DNA of 64,000 nucleotides from Hippophae tibetana (taxonomy: Eukaryota > Streptophyta > Magnoliopsida > Rosales > Elaeagnaceae): assembly GCA_037013495.1 (NCBI GenBank), contig CM072805.1:23152669-23216668 (forward strand). Direction: 5' to 3'. The translations under genes and the position numbers were made by a program. Of this stretch, positions 34,421 through 45,795 are shown piece by piece (the stretch's first letter is position 1; every line of letters begins with the position of its first letter). The notes below the pieces were generated by a model that was given only the letters and a program-made list of their open reading frames with translations, was not told the DNA's origin and did no database searches.

Positions 34421-37400
34421 ACCTCAGTTTTTATAATAATGACTATAAACCTACAATTACAATTAAAAACCGAAATCATATATCAATATTATAATAATGA
34501 ATAATATATTATTCTTTAAGAGTCTAAGAGTACATAACCAACCAAAAAGTAAACTTTCAATGGGCAAAGAAATATAAATAAGTCAAACAATGAAAAAAGA
34601 GGAAGAGGTTTATCTTCATCAGCAAACCTATTTAGTTCATTGAATCTAGTTTTGTTTAAAAAACTTGAGCAGCCGTTATTCTTGACTTATTTAGGAGCTA
34701 GCTTTTCAATAAGTTAAACCTTAGTTATTTTTCTTTACCCAATTTTTTTTCTCATATGATTTTTTTTTCTTTATTTGAGATAAATAGATTGTCTTATAGT
34801 AACATAGGTTAAAAGAACACTTCAATGATGTGAATTTAAATCCTTCGATAAATAAATTTATAATAGTAAGTATGATACTTATTATAATAAAAAAATATTT
34901 TTGGCACAATTCTATCTAATAAATATTAGTGATATGATAAAATCTCATTAAATTTAATAACGTAACTTAGTTGTGCTATCAAATGTCACGTTATTTGAAT
35001 TATATTACAAATTTATATTACGTAATTTCTTTCTTTCTTCTATTTCGTTAATTTTTTTTCTTACTTCTGTTATATATGTTAGTACAATATTCATGCGTAT
35101 TGATGCACTTTCCTTTAGAGATGAGGAAGCGGTTGCTAGACAACTCTCATGGGTACAAACTATTTCTCTTGTAATTTGGTAAGATGGCAAGGAATTAATG
35201 GTTCCTATATTTTAAAGAAAAAGACACCGAAAAGAAAAGGAAAATGCTTTATATCACAATTGTGACACAAACTTAATCCACTTGTAACCAAGTTATTGGC
35301 CTTTTATTTTGATCGCTTCTCAATTTTCTCATTTTATCTCTATTCATTTGAGTTTGTTCCAATAAAAACTTACAAATGGGTTGAGATTGATTCTCAATTG
35401 TGATGAATAGCATTATTCAAAGAATACTCTACAATTTTAAAGATCTAGAATGGTCCAGAAATCCTATAAATTGTACGGTACATGCATGCATGAAAACTGC
35501 AATTCATTACCACTTAAATTACTTCAAATCATCTATATATTTTCCTTTTAAGGATCATTGACACTTAAGTTCATTTAATCTTCTTCCAGACATTCTTTTA
35601 AAATAAGTCTTTTAATTGATAGTTTGTGTTCTGTATTATGATGAAGAATCAGAATGTTATGACAGACAAACAAAAACCTTGCCCTTATTCACAACATATG
35701 AAAAGAACAAGACAATTCCATACAACACGAACTACACTGTTTGGTAAGGATAGTTCAATTTGAACCCAAGAATGTTTTAAAATAATAATAGGTATACATA
35801 CAAACAAGACCCAGTATTTCTGCCCCCACAAACTCCAATTTGATAATTATAGAATTTAAATAAAATCTGTATACCATTATAATTAAATAATAATGACTGT
35901 CACACCATAGCAGTATAAGAAGTTTAGGTTCTTTTAAATATTATAAAATGAAGGGTGTAGTCCCCTATATAAGTCATATTTGAAAAAAAAGAAATAGTCC
36001 ATTCAAGCATTAATGAATATGGGAAATTAGTCTGTCATTGATCACATGGCTGACATAGACTGACATTGATCACAAATGTTCACACATAATATCAACCAAA
36101 AAAACAAATCAAATAAACTATTAATCTACTGATAAAAATTAGGTTGAAGAATTGTGATTTTATTATATGTTATTTGCATTATTTTATATTTTTATTATAG
36201 ATGTCTGGTATGTTAATTTTTTTTAAATTTACATTTAATTAAAATATTTGAATAGTTATGTCCATCTTATATCAATTAAACACATGTAATTCATAAAATA
36301 TAAAAAAATAAGAATTATTTATAATTTCATAATAGTGCCTTTAAAATCCCCTCCTCATTCACTATCCTAATTTAAGAATACATTTTATAGGGGGGAAAAA
36401 ATATCAAAAACATTGGATTTAAGTTTAAGTTAAAACCCTGCAGATTTACAAGAGTCAAAGATTACAGAACCTGTCTTTTAACTCACTCACGTAGTTATGT
36501 TTCTGTTCAAAACCCAAAAACAATTACTATTAAAGTATAACAGAAACTATAGATTATTATTATCACTCCCCATTTTGTCAAACTTTTGATTCGTCTTGTC
36601 TAACCTGTAACTAGTTCCAAAAGCAAACCATAAATGACAACTTGTGTAGTACTTAACCAGTTTTGTTTATGCAATTTAATGAAATTAGAGCCTAAGATTT
36701 AATAAAAGCATATTAAATTTCTCACCATATGCAGTAATATAATAACGAATTAAGATAACAAGAATTTGACTAAAATAGCACTATGATTTTAGTGATACGT
36801 TGAACATCACTTTCTAACAAGGAATTGGAGTCTTAGATTTAAAAATACTTTAGCTTGCTAATTTGTTGCTTCTATTCCACACAAGCTAAACCTAAAGCTT
36901 AAAAAATAAAAATAAAAATAAAAATCACTTTTTGCTAAGATGTGTCACTTAATTTTTAGCTTCTACAAAAAAGGTTTGCATTTTGCTAAACAATATTCCA
37001 CTGAGTAGAATAGTAAGTGCTTTTACATGTGTAACCACTAAGAACTACTACAACCTTTAACTCATAAAAAAAAATACAACCTTTAACTCATAAAAAAAAA
37101 TACAACCTTTTAAACACTAAATAGAGAATAAAGTGAGTGCTAAATTTGTGTGTATAAAACTAAACTGCTTTCAAGCTGGAGTTGCAATTGTACTACTTAC
37201 ATGATTACACTTTTTCTTTTACTATCTTTTAGTAACTAAATGATAAAACATTGTTAGCCCTAGCAAGCCAAAATAGGATAAAGGAGTGATTTTGTTGTCT
37301 GGACTACAAAAATAAAGGTTTGCAATTATAGCAATATTACAATCTAGTACAAATTACTTATATTTTATCATAGGGATTTACTATTTTTATAATAAAAAAT

Positions 37401-37650
37401 ATTAATGTAAGAATAATTTAATGCTATAGTATTTTTTTAAATAAAAATAATGCATTAACATGATAAAAAATTACTCTAAAAATATGCTACGGTTTAAAAT
37501 TAATATTTAATTAATTTAGACAAGTATGCTTAATACCGTTAATTATAGGAAATGATGAGAGATCCTCTCTTTTATATGTCTACTATCTCTTAATTTTCAT
37601 ATTGCACTTTTTAAAACCAACCAATATATATTCAAATTAATAACGTTATA
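34421..37650. other. AT-rich intergenic spacer
   Basis: The motifs ctcagtttttat and taaaaaccgaa near 34420-34475 are discussed with the fragment cluster. Elsewhere I see no genes. Small repeats include aaaat runs near 36900 and a 29-bp unit repeated between 37047 and 37110. Confidence 0.5.
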
Positions 37651-37728
37651 TATCATAATGTCCAAACCTTGACTCCGTCCACAATGCCGGACGTGTCCAT
37701 CCAAACTTGCGACCATCACACATCGTTC

Positions 37729-37736
37729 CACGTGGC
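37729..37736 (+). promoter_or_regulatory. G-box/ABRE (CACGTGGC) upstream of the PADRE gene
   Basis: The octamer CACGTGGC matches the ABA-responsive element and G-box bound by bZIP and bHLH factors. It lies about 840 bp before the PADRE start codon, in a locally GC-rich patch that also has a hexamer run of ggtgcc/ggtgct (37757-37785). Its role is inferred from motif and position only. Confidence 0.4.
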
Positions 37737-37756
37737 GTCAGACATCTGCTTTAAGA

Positions 37757-37785
37757 TCCGGTGCCGGTGCCGGTGCTGGTGCTGG
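37757..37785. repeat. GGTGCC/GGTGCT hexamer run
   Basis: Four to five tandem hexamers of a GC-rich word stand out in otherwise AT-rich DNA. Confidence 0.85.
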
Positions 37786-38570
37786 ATTTCCTTTTTCTCA
37801 ATATAAACAACAATTTAAACCCATATCTTGCTTAGATATAGTATTAATTATTAATCATACTGAAGTGGCAATATATTATATAATACTTATATATTTTTTT
37901 ATCATTAATATTTGGAATTATATAAAAATAGAATTAAATTTTGATTTTAATTTATATATTATTAAATTTTACAAATATTATAATAATATTATTAGATTTT
38001 TTTATATTTTGATACGATTAGATTTTATAAATATAGTAAAAACATCGTAAATATAAGTATAATTTATACTATTAAATTTTATAAATATAACAAAAAGATC
38101 GTTAATATACGTTTAATTTATCGTTAAATGATCAATGTCTATTATATTTTTATAATATTTTATAAAATTTAATAATATAAAAGTTAAAAAAAATTTACAT
38201 TATTTTAATAATAATTATAAAGTTTAACTATAGAAACTAATAAATTAAAGTTAGATTATATTTTTATAACGTCAAAAACCACTCAATATTTTATATTTTA
38301 TGGCAGGACATTTTCATGTCAATGTGATTTAAATTGACTCATTTGCTCTAAGTTAGTTGGGTAGCGAAGGACGGACGGCCTACTTGAAAAAGACTCATAA
38401 TTCCGAATTTAACACGGTTTCTGTGGGGGATGATAGAAGCTGGATAGAAAGTGACTTATGCTTATTCCATCTCCTTAATTCTTAATTCACTCCGATTCCT
38501 CTTTCCTTATCTATCTTCTTCTTCTTCTTCAGTCATTCATTTCTAGAGGAAAAAAAAAATAGAGAGAAAG

Positions 38571-39426
38571 ATGGGGAATTGCCAAGCAGTAGATGCTGCA
38601 GCACTAGTTATACAACACCCAAGTGGGAAGATAGAGAGGTTGTATTGGCCTATAAGTGCTAGTGAAGTTATGAGATTAAACCCAGGTCACTATGTTTCTT
38701 TGATAATTCCATTGCCAGTATCAGAGCAAGATAATCAAGACCCCAAAACGGTGCGCTTTACCCGGGTGAAGCTTCTTCGTCCTAGTGAGACTCTTGCTCT
38801 TGGGCATGCTTACCGGCTTGTTACAACTCAAGGTATGATTTTTTAGTTGTTTAGTGAAGTCCCAAAGTTGACTGGTTTTGAAAAGTTTGATTGTATTGTT
38901 GCTGAAATTTTTGTTTTTGTTTTTGTGAACACAGAGGTTATGAAGGTGTTAAAGGCAAAAAAGTACGCAAAAACAAAAAAAAAGCAGGTGGAAATGGAAG
39001 CAGTTGAGAAGAAACAGATAGCTAAAGTGAAACAGAGTTCAAGTTCTGAGAGAGAAGAGAAGTCTGACCTGAAAATTATTGAGGTGTGTTTCTTCGTTCT
39101 TTTTTTCCCCTCTGGATCGGGTGCTCTTCTCTGTTCATCTCTGATAGTTGTGTCTCTGATTCTTCCTATTCCAATGGAAGTTTCCTTCAAGATAGATAAT
39201 GAGATAATGATTCTTCTTGTTTAATGGGATTATCATGTTCTTCTCTTTAAGAACAATAGCATATCAGTCAGAAAATGCTTATGCTATTATTGCTAATAAC
39301 TGTGTTATATTTCAGGCTGAGAAACATGACATACACAGGTTAAGAATGAAATCGACGAATACAGTTGCAATGAGGTCAAAATCATGGCGTCCTTCACTAC
39401 AGAGCATATCTGAGGCTGCAAGCTGA
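38571..39426 (+). CDS. PADRE (DUF4228) domain protein, 3 exons
   Basis: Exons 38571-38832, 38935-39083 and 39316-39426 join to 522 nt (173 aa), all GT-AG, with phases that fit. The start MGNCQAVDAAALVIQHPSGK is the canonical opening of the plant DUF4228 family. Gly2 with Asn3 and Cys4 is a likely N-myristoylation and possible palmitoylation site, predicting membrane attachment. The PADRE fold covers residues about 1-95 (PISASEVMRLNPGHYVSL in the middle). Then comes a lysine-rich, probably disordered part (KAKKYAKTKKKQVEMEAVEKK), and a C terminus with RMKSTNTVAMRSKSWRPSLQSISE. Family members respond transcriptionally to pathogens and abiotic stress; biochemical function is unknown. A CT-rich leader (cttcttcttc) precedes the ATG. 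No family neighbours are present. Confidence 0.93.
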
Positions 39427-41370
39427 TGAATGCTTTTGGAATTCTTATAGAAAAGTGTTTAGAGAGAGGCCTTCAGAAGTAAGTTCAAGAGATTGGCTTT
39501 TTTGTTAAGAAGCACTTCATAGGTAGAGCCCTCAAACAGGAGAAAGAAAGGTTCAAAGCACATTCAAGAAATAGTTGGACATTATCTGATCCATCAACAA
39601 CCTTGGCCACAAGCAGTCCTAAAGTACTAAGATATATGTACATTTAAAAAAAAAAGAAAAAAAAGAGGGGTGTCAAAAATTGCAATGAATCTTAATGATC
39701 AACTTTGTACGAAGCAATTGTTTTGAAATATTGAACATGGGTTTTGCTCTGCTTTTCAATAGTTAATGTGAGTTTTGATAATGATATGAAATTGTATATC
39801 AAGTAGAAAGGTTTATTTACATCAGTTTGGCAGTTTAGAATTCCAAATTTTCCAGTCATCAGATCAACCAAATTGTTTTATTTTATTTTATTAATGTCAG
39901 GCCAACATCGTTTTGAGAAGCTAAAAGTGCTCCAGGTAATTTCCTTTCCCTGATCACAATCAATATATCTGTGAAAGGATCTACCAGTAATATACCAGAC
40001 CTCCATATTTCTTGTGCTCCATTTGCAAAATACCTGGTGCAACTCCAGACTAGCTAAGACTACTAAATTTGAAAAAAATCAACTAATTTTCACTTCCAAG
40101 TTGAACCATAGACATAGCAGCCATTACATCAAATATGCACAAAAAGTTGGAAGAAAGTTTGATTGATGCTGTCTGGAAAAAAGGTTCTTCACAAAATATG
40201 GTCATATTTTTTGTTTCCTAGGTCAATTATTGAAGTGAAGTGCTTTCAAGTCAAATAAATGGTAGAGCCCGTGAAAAAGAAAGAAAAAAAAGTTATGTGT
40301 TTCTGAATAGTCTTGTGGAACCGAATATTATCAATAAACTCAACACAGGTTGGATAACTATCCAGCTTCCTAATCAGCCACATGGGAAAAATATATAAGA
40401 ATTACCAAAAGAAATTTCTCCAATTAGAACAAGTGTTTGTTTGAAGAGGTTGATCCCTGAATTTTATTTTACCAACAAAGATTTAACTACTTTGATTGGT
40501 GTTGACAGCTCAAAAATAACAAAAGCAACAAAAAAAGGAACACGAAAGCGAAAAAAAATAGTCTTTTTTTTAATACCCAATATACCTTATATTTCAATAA
40601 TAATATCAGAAACTCGAAATCACACTCAAACCGAAGTTCTCTTACACACAAAATACCCCAAACAAATAAACCCAAAATCACTAAAAACATTCTTTCTTTT
40701 GCGACACCATAATAGAAGAGAATTGAACACAAATATCACGCAAAAATCCATACTTCTAGGATACTCTGCTTTGGTGAAAACGATACTCAACAAAAACCAA
40801 AACTATCAAACTCTTTGCTGCAACAAGCTCTTCTTGTAGTAAATTATATATAAGGCTCATCACTAATTAACGTTAAAAGTATTCAATAACTTATATATAT
40901 GGCATTTGGCTGACTCTCATGAAACGTCAATAGACAACTCATGTATTAATCATGCATTAAGAGTCATGACTTTATGTCTTCATCCGCTCAACACATTCAA
41001 CTTTTGGTTTTTCCATTTTTTTTTTAAATTTGGCTTTTGAGCTACTATCCGTTAAGATTCATTCTTTCCTATTACTTTGCATGATTAGAGTAAAAATATC
41101 AAGTCACTCAAAGGAAGTTGAGTTGATATAGAAGGCAAAGCTCAGTTTGAAAGCATTATTTTATGTTTTTCATTTAAAAGTACTCATTCATATTTGCAAA
41201 TCTTCCTAGCCATAAGACTTAGTTGTGACCTCGTGGGTAAGCTCCAATACAAAGTCACAACAGCCCTACACAAAGTAGAATATCATTTGCAATTATGAAA
41301 AGGAAAATGATGAATTAAGTACTCTTATTCTTTAGTTTTGTGATCAGCTTGCCAAAGGAGTACTAGACTA
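39427..41370. other. 3'UTR of the PADRE gene and spacer
   Basis: The transcript tail probably ends within a few hundred bases (AT-rich with aaaaaa runs near 39645). No further gene is supported. A lysine-rich 132-codon frame near 40441 reads through a simple A-rich region and lacks family features. Confidence 0.5.
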
Positions 41371-41604
41371 TGTTAGTATAGCTAGAGTTGTAACTAAGCT
41401 GTAACAGACTTTGTTATACATTGTTGCAGTTAGTTACACCACTCGCAATATACCAAGATATTTTCTATGCAATTAGTTAAGTCTCTTTCCTTAGCTATTA
41501 CAAGACTATAAATACAGTGTAATGCACTACTTGTAAACTTACTTTACTTTTACTCTCAATGTACTCATTCAGATACAATTCTCTCTGTTTGTCTACAGTT
41601 TGTT
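41371..41604 (+). repeat. 5' LTR of the outer Copia
   Basis: Bounded by TGTTAG on the left and the PBS tggtattggagcc at 41606 on the right. It has a TATA box and a leader of tctctctg type. The start is an estimate because no second LTR remains for comparison. Confidence 0.6.
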
Positions 41605-41712
41605 ATGGTATTGGAGCCTAATCAGAGCGCTTACAAGGCTTTAATGGCAGCTATTCCTACCACATGTAATGCAGTTCCAGAGACTCAATCTGCTCACAGT
41701 GAAGTCCATCTT

Positions 41713-42224
41713 TGTTAAAAATAGTGTGAATTTACATTAAAAAAAATTGATGAGAAAAATGCTAAATTTTATGACCGGTATTTTTATAATTATATGACCG
41801 TTATTTTCTTAATTATATTACTATTATTTTATGATCGTTATTTTGTGACAGTTATTTTCATAATTGTGTGAGCATTACACATATTTTTTCAACTATAAAT
41901 AGTGGGTAATAACTCAGTTTTAAAACAAAACTCAAAAACCGGTACCAAACCAAAGAAAAATATACAAATTATTTTTTTGAAGTTTTTCGAGCAACATAAA
42001 TTTTTTATAGAGGTATAGTATTTCGGAAATCATCACTGTAGTGAAGCTCCGAGACAAAAAAAATTCTGGGTTGTTTCATCTTGAGGAAGACGAAGATATA
42101 TTTGCTTGCATAAATTTGGACAGAGTCGTAAAACGTCTTAAAGAGAGCAACCTAGTCTACGACTCAACCCAAGCAATATATTTCAAAATATCGGTAATAT
42201 TATTTTCACATACTTGTTACAACA
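41713..42224 (+). mobile_element. Solo LTR (512 bp)
   Basis: Starts TGTTAAAA and ends gttacaaca, with the 5-bp duplication atctt at 41708-41712 and 42225-42229. It contains a TATA box (ctataaat, 41893-41900). Its U3 holds about five degenerate units of tatgaccgttattttcataa between 41768 and 41870. It interrupts the gag of the outer Copia. A short open frame within it (42041-42301) is not a gene. Confidence 0.88.
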
Positions 42225-44301
42225 ATCTTGCTTCCGCTTCTACCTATTCTTTTCCTCTTGTCAAGTTTTTTTGCTATGGCGTGAACGACTTCTCCCTTTG
42301 ATTTTCACATATAGTCGGGGAAAGGTGATTAATCCTTTGCATCCTATTACTTCACCATTTCTTCTAGGAACTCAAATTTCTAACCTTGAATTTGAGCATC
42401 CGAAATAGGCTTAATATCATTATGAAGAACTGGTTGTTTGCCTCAATTTCTCAATTGAAACATGTGCTTCTAATCATCTGGTAAAACTATAGGTCCCGCC
42501 CACATGAAAGGGGAAGAAAATAAATTTTTTAGGTGAAATCACATTTAAAAAATTCAATATAATATATTGTGGTTAAAATTTGGCTAGCTACGTGGCCAAT
42601 TTTTGGCCGCATAGAGGACAGTCAATTTTTCCTATAAATAAGCAATGTTTTTACCTTAGAGAGACATCAAAAAAGAAAATAAGAAAAGTAAAGTCAAAAG
42701 AACAATATCTTTTGATGAAAAATAATGTTGTGTGTGAGTATGTGAGAGAATATTTTAGAAAAATTTGGGATATTTTTCTAAAAGAGGAGTGACAAAATAA
42801 TGAGTTTAGGAAATACTTGTGTATCACTATTTTGAGTTTATCTCAATTTATTGTATTACATCTCACTTTGTACCACAGTTGCACATGTGTTGAATCTTTC
42901 ACTTTGTACTTCTCTCAAGATAGATGTTCCAAATAAAGTATGATCAGGAAATGATGTTTTCTATGATCATCTAAGTGTATTTGGCTGTAAAGAATTTGTT
43001 CATATCCCCAAGGTTAAGAGATCCAAACTTGATGTCAAGACAAGACAATGTATTTTTATTGGCTATGGTCAAGATTAATTTAGTTATAGATTTTATGATC
43101 CGGTTGCAAAGATACTTGTCAAGAGTAGTGATGTTGTGTTTGTTGAAGATGAGACCATTGAAGATATTGTCAAAATGGAAAAGGATATTCCTGATTCCAA
43201 TGGTAACTCATTAGATTTGGAATTAATTCCTCCAACATCAATGTCAAGACAAATTAGAGATGAAGATCATGTTTATCCACCTGATAAAGATGGTGTTCCC
43301 ATAGAAGTTGGTTCTGAAGACAAAGGAGATTATTATGTTTATTATCCAGCACTAACACCTACGGCTTCTTCTATTCCACTAAGAAAAAGTGGTAGAATGA
43401 GACGACCCTCTACCACATATCATCTAGATAAGTATATAACTTTCACTGATGGGGGAGAACCTGAGAGTTATGAAGAATCCATTGATGAAAAATCCAAACA
43501 AAAGTGGATTAAAGCCATGCAAGATGAGATGAAGTCTTTGCATGAGAACAAAACTTTTGAGCTGATGAAGCTGCCCAAAAAGAAGAAGGCTTTGAAAAAT
43601 AAATGGGTGTTCAGGGTAAAGCATGAATAACACAATCCCAATCCATAATACAAAGCCATAGTAGTTTTCAAGGGATTCAACCAAAGAAAAGGAGTTGACT
43701 TTGATGAGATTTTCTCACCAGTTGTGAAAATGACATATATATGCATTATGTTGAGGTCAGCAGCAAGTCTTGACCTGGAGATTGAGAAAATGGATGTCAA
43801 AACTGCCTTCTTACATGGTGACTTGGAAGAAGAAATATACATGGATCAACCAGAGGGTTTCAAGAAAAAGGGAAAATAGGATTATATTTGCAATTAAAGA
43901 AAATCCTTTATGGCTTAAAACCGGCACTGAGACAATGGTACAAGAAGTTTAAGTCTGTTATGAGGAGAGCAAGACTACAAAAAGACTACTACAAACCGTT
44001 GTGTTTTTGTGCATAAATTCTCTGATGATCATTTCATTATTATTTTACTCTACGTGGATAATATGTTGATTGTTAGCCGGAATATTTCCAGAATCAACAA
44101 CTTGAAAAAGTAGTTGAGTAAGTCTTTTGTCATGAAAGAATTAGTTCCAACAAAGCAGATTCTTGGCATGAGTATTATTAGAGACAGAGGTGCCAATAAA
44201 TTATGTTTGTTACAGGAGAAGTACATTGAGAAAATACTTCAAAGATTTTATATGGACAAGGCTAAAGCGATTAATTGTCCTCGTTAATCACTTTAAGCTA
44301 A

Positions 44302-44991
44302 TAATAGAGATTGAGGTGCTAACCAAGTTGATGTTTACAAATATTCTAAAGATTCTTAAGAAGATACAAATATTCTCAAGATCATATGCAAGGGATATAT
44401 TTGGAATGTCAAATTGGATGCAAGGAATAAATTAGGAAAAAAAAATTTTGTTTTAGTTAATTACAGAATTTTTATGTGTAGTAATTTTAATTTTAGTTAA
44501 TTGTGAGCTTTTTATTTTAAGCCTTAGTATTTTATTTAATTTGGGCCTTTTATGTTTAGCAATTTTTATTTTATTAAATTGTGGGCTTTTTTATTTGAAG
44601 TCTTATAGTCTTTTATTTTAAGGTTAGATTAGGCCCAATCCATAACTAGATAGGCCCATTAGGCCCATTCTATGTAGAGTTTTTTCTATTAGGATTTCTT
44701 GCTTATAAAGAAGAAGATCTATGTAATTTGGAGGTGAGACGAATATTCATTAATGAAAAAAAATTTCAGAAAGCTTCTTGCTTTCTCTTCTTGTGTTCTT
44801 GATTAAATACTTGAATCTGACTTATCAAAGGGAGTGATCATCTTTTGTGGCGTTTCAAGGTTTGGGTTTTAAGGATTTTCTTTTCTTAGGGTTCTAATAT
44901 GATCATCTTCAACATGTTCTTAACAAATCAATCGTTTCTATTCCTTTGAGTTCTTGGGTTCCTAGGTTGTTTGCCTAAAGAGTCCGCATTA
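44302..44991 (+). repeat. 5' LTR of the Gypsy
   Basis: 690 bp, ending gcatta two bases before the PBS. It shares long stretches with the 3' LTR, for example ttaacaaatcaatcgtttct. Confidence 0.9.
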
Positions 44992-45795
44992 TTTGGTATT
45001 AGAGCCTTAGTTGCTGAAAATAGGTTATTTATCTTCTTCTATCTTTGTTTTGAATTTTAGATTTAAAAAAATCATCCTTTGATTTTTGTTCTACATTCTT
45101 GATTGTTTTTTTTTTTTGCATTCTTGAATCACAAATCACAAAAAAAGTGAAATTTTGTCCTTTTGAGTCTTGTGTTTTCTTTCAATTTTGTTGTCATTGT
45201 TTTCATATTTGGATTTTGTTTCATAGTTTTCTTTGAATTATTCATATCTTTTTCTTGATTCCTTATTTTTTGTGTTTAATCATCATTGTTCTTAAAAAAT
45301 GAAAAAAAAGAAAAAAGGGTTGTTGTTCGCAGTTAATTTTTTTTTTGATAAATTAGAGTTACAAATTTAAACAACCATAATTTTTGACTCGGGTAACGAA
45401 AAGACTATTATAATTTATGAAATCGAAACTCATTTTGATTCCTATAACAAAAAATAATATTTGCTTGCATTTTGTATCATTTTTGACCCCAAATTTGTTG
45501 TTTAGACTACTTACCGAGGAGATAAAGATTTGTCACAATTTTTTGTGTTATTTTCCGTTCTTGCTCATTAGGGTTGCAATTTTTTTTTTGTGAATTTTCT
45601 ATTGACAGAAGTAGCAACAGAAGAAAAAGAGAAAAAAAAAGGAAAAAAAGAAGAAGAAGCAAATGAGAACATAGTAATAGATTGTTCAAGAATCTAATTC
45701 TTGTTTTCTTATTCTTGCTGAAATTGGTTTTCTTTTATTTTGTTCTTGGTGCCCAAGATTGATTTTAAAAGAAAAGTGGAATCATATTTGATCAA

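Noticed and set aside
21488..34931. CACTA transposon with exact ends at cacta (21488) and tagtg (34931)
   Set aside because: The bases inside the two ends do not match as inverted repeats and the flanking 3 bp differ; ends remain unassigned.
40441..40839. 132-codon lysine-rich frame
   Set aside because: Low-complexity A-rich text, no motif, opposite strand equally open for part of it.
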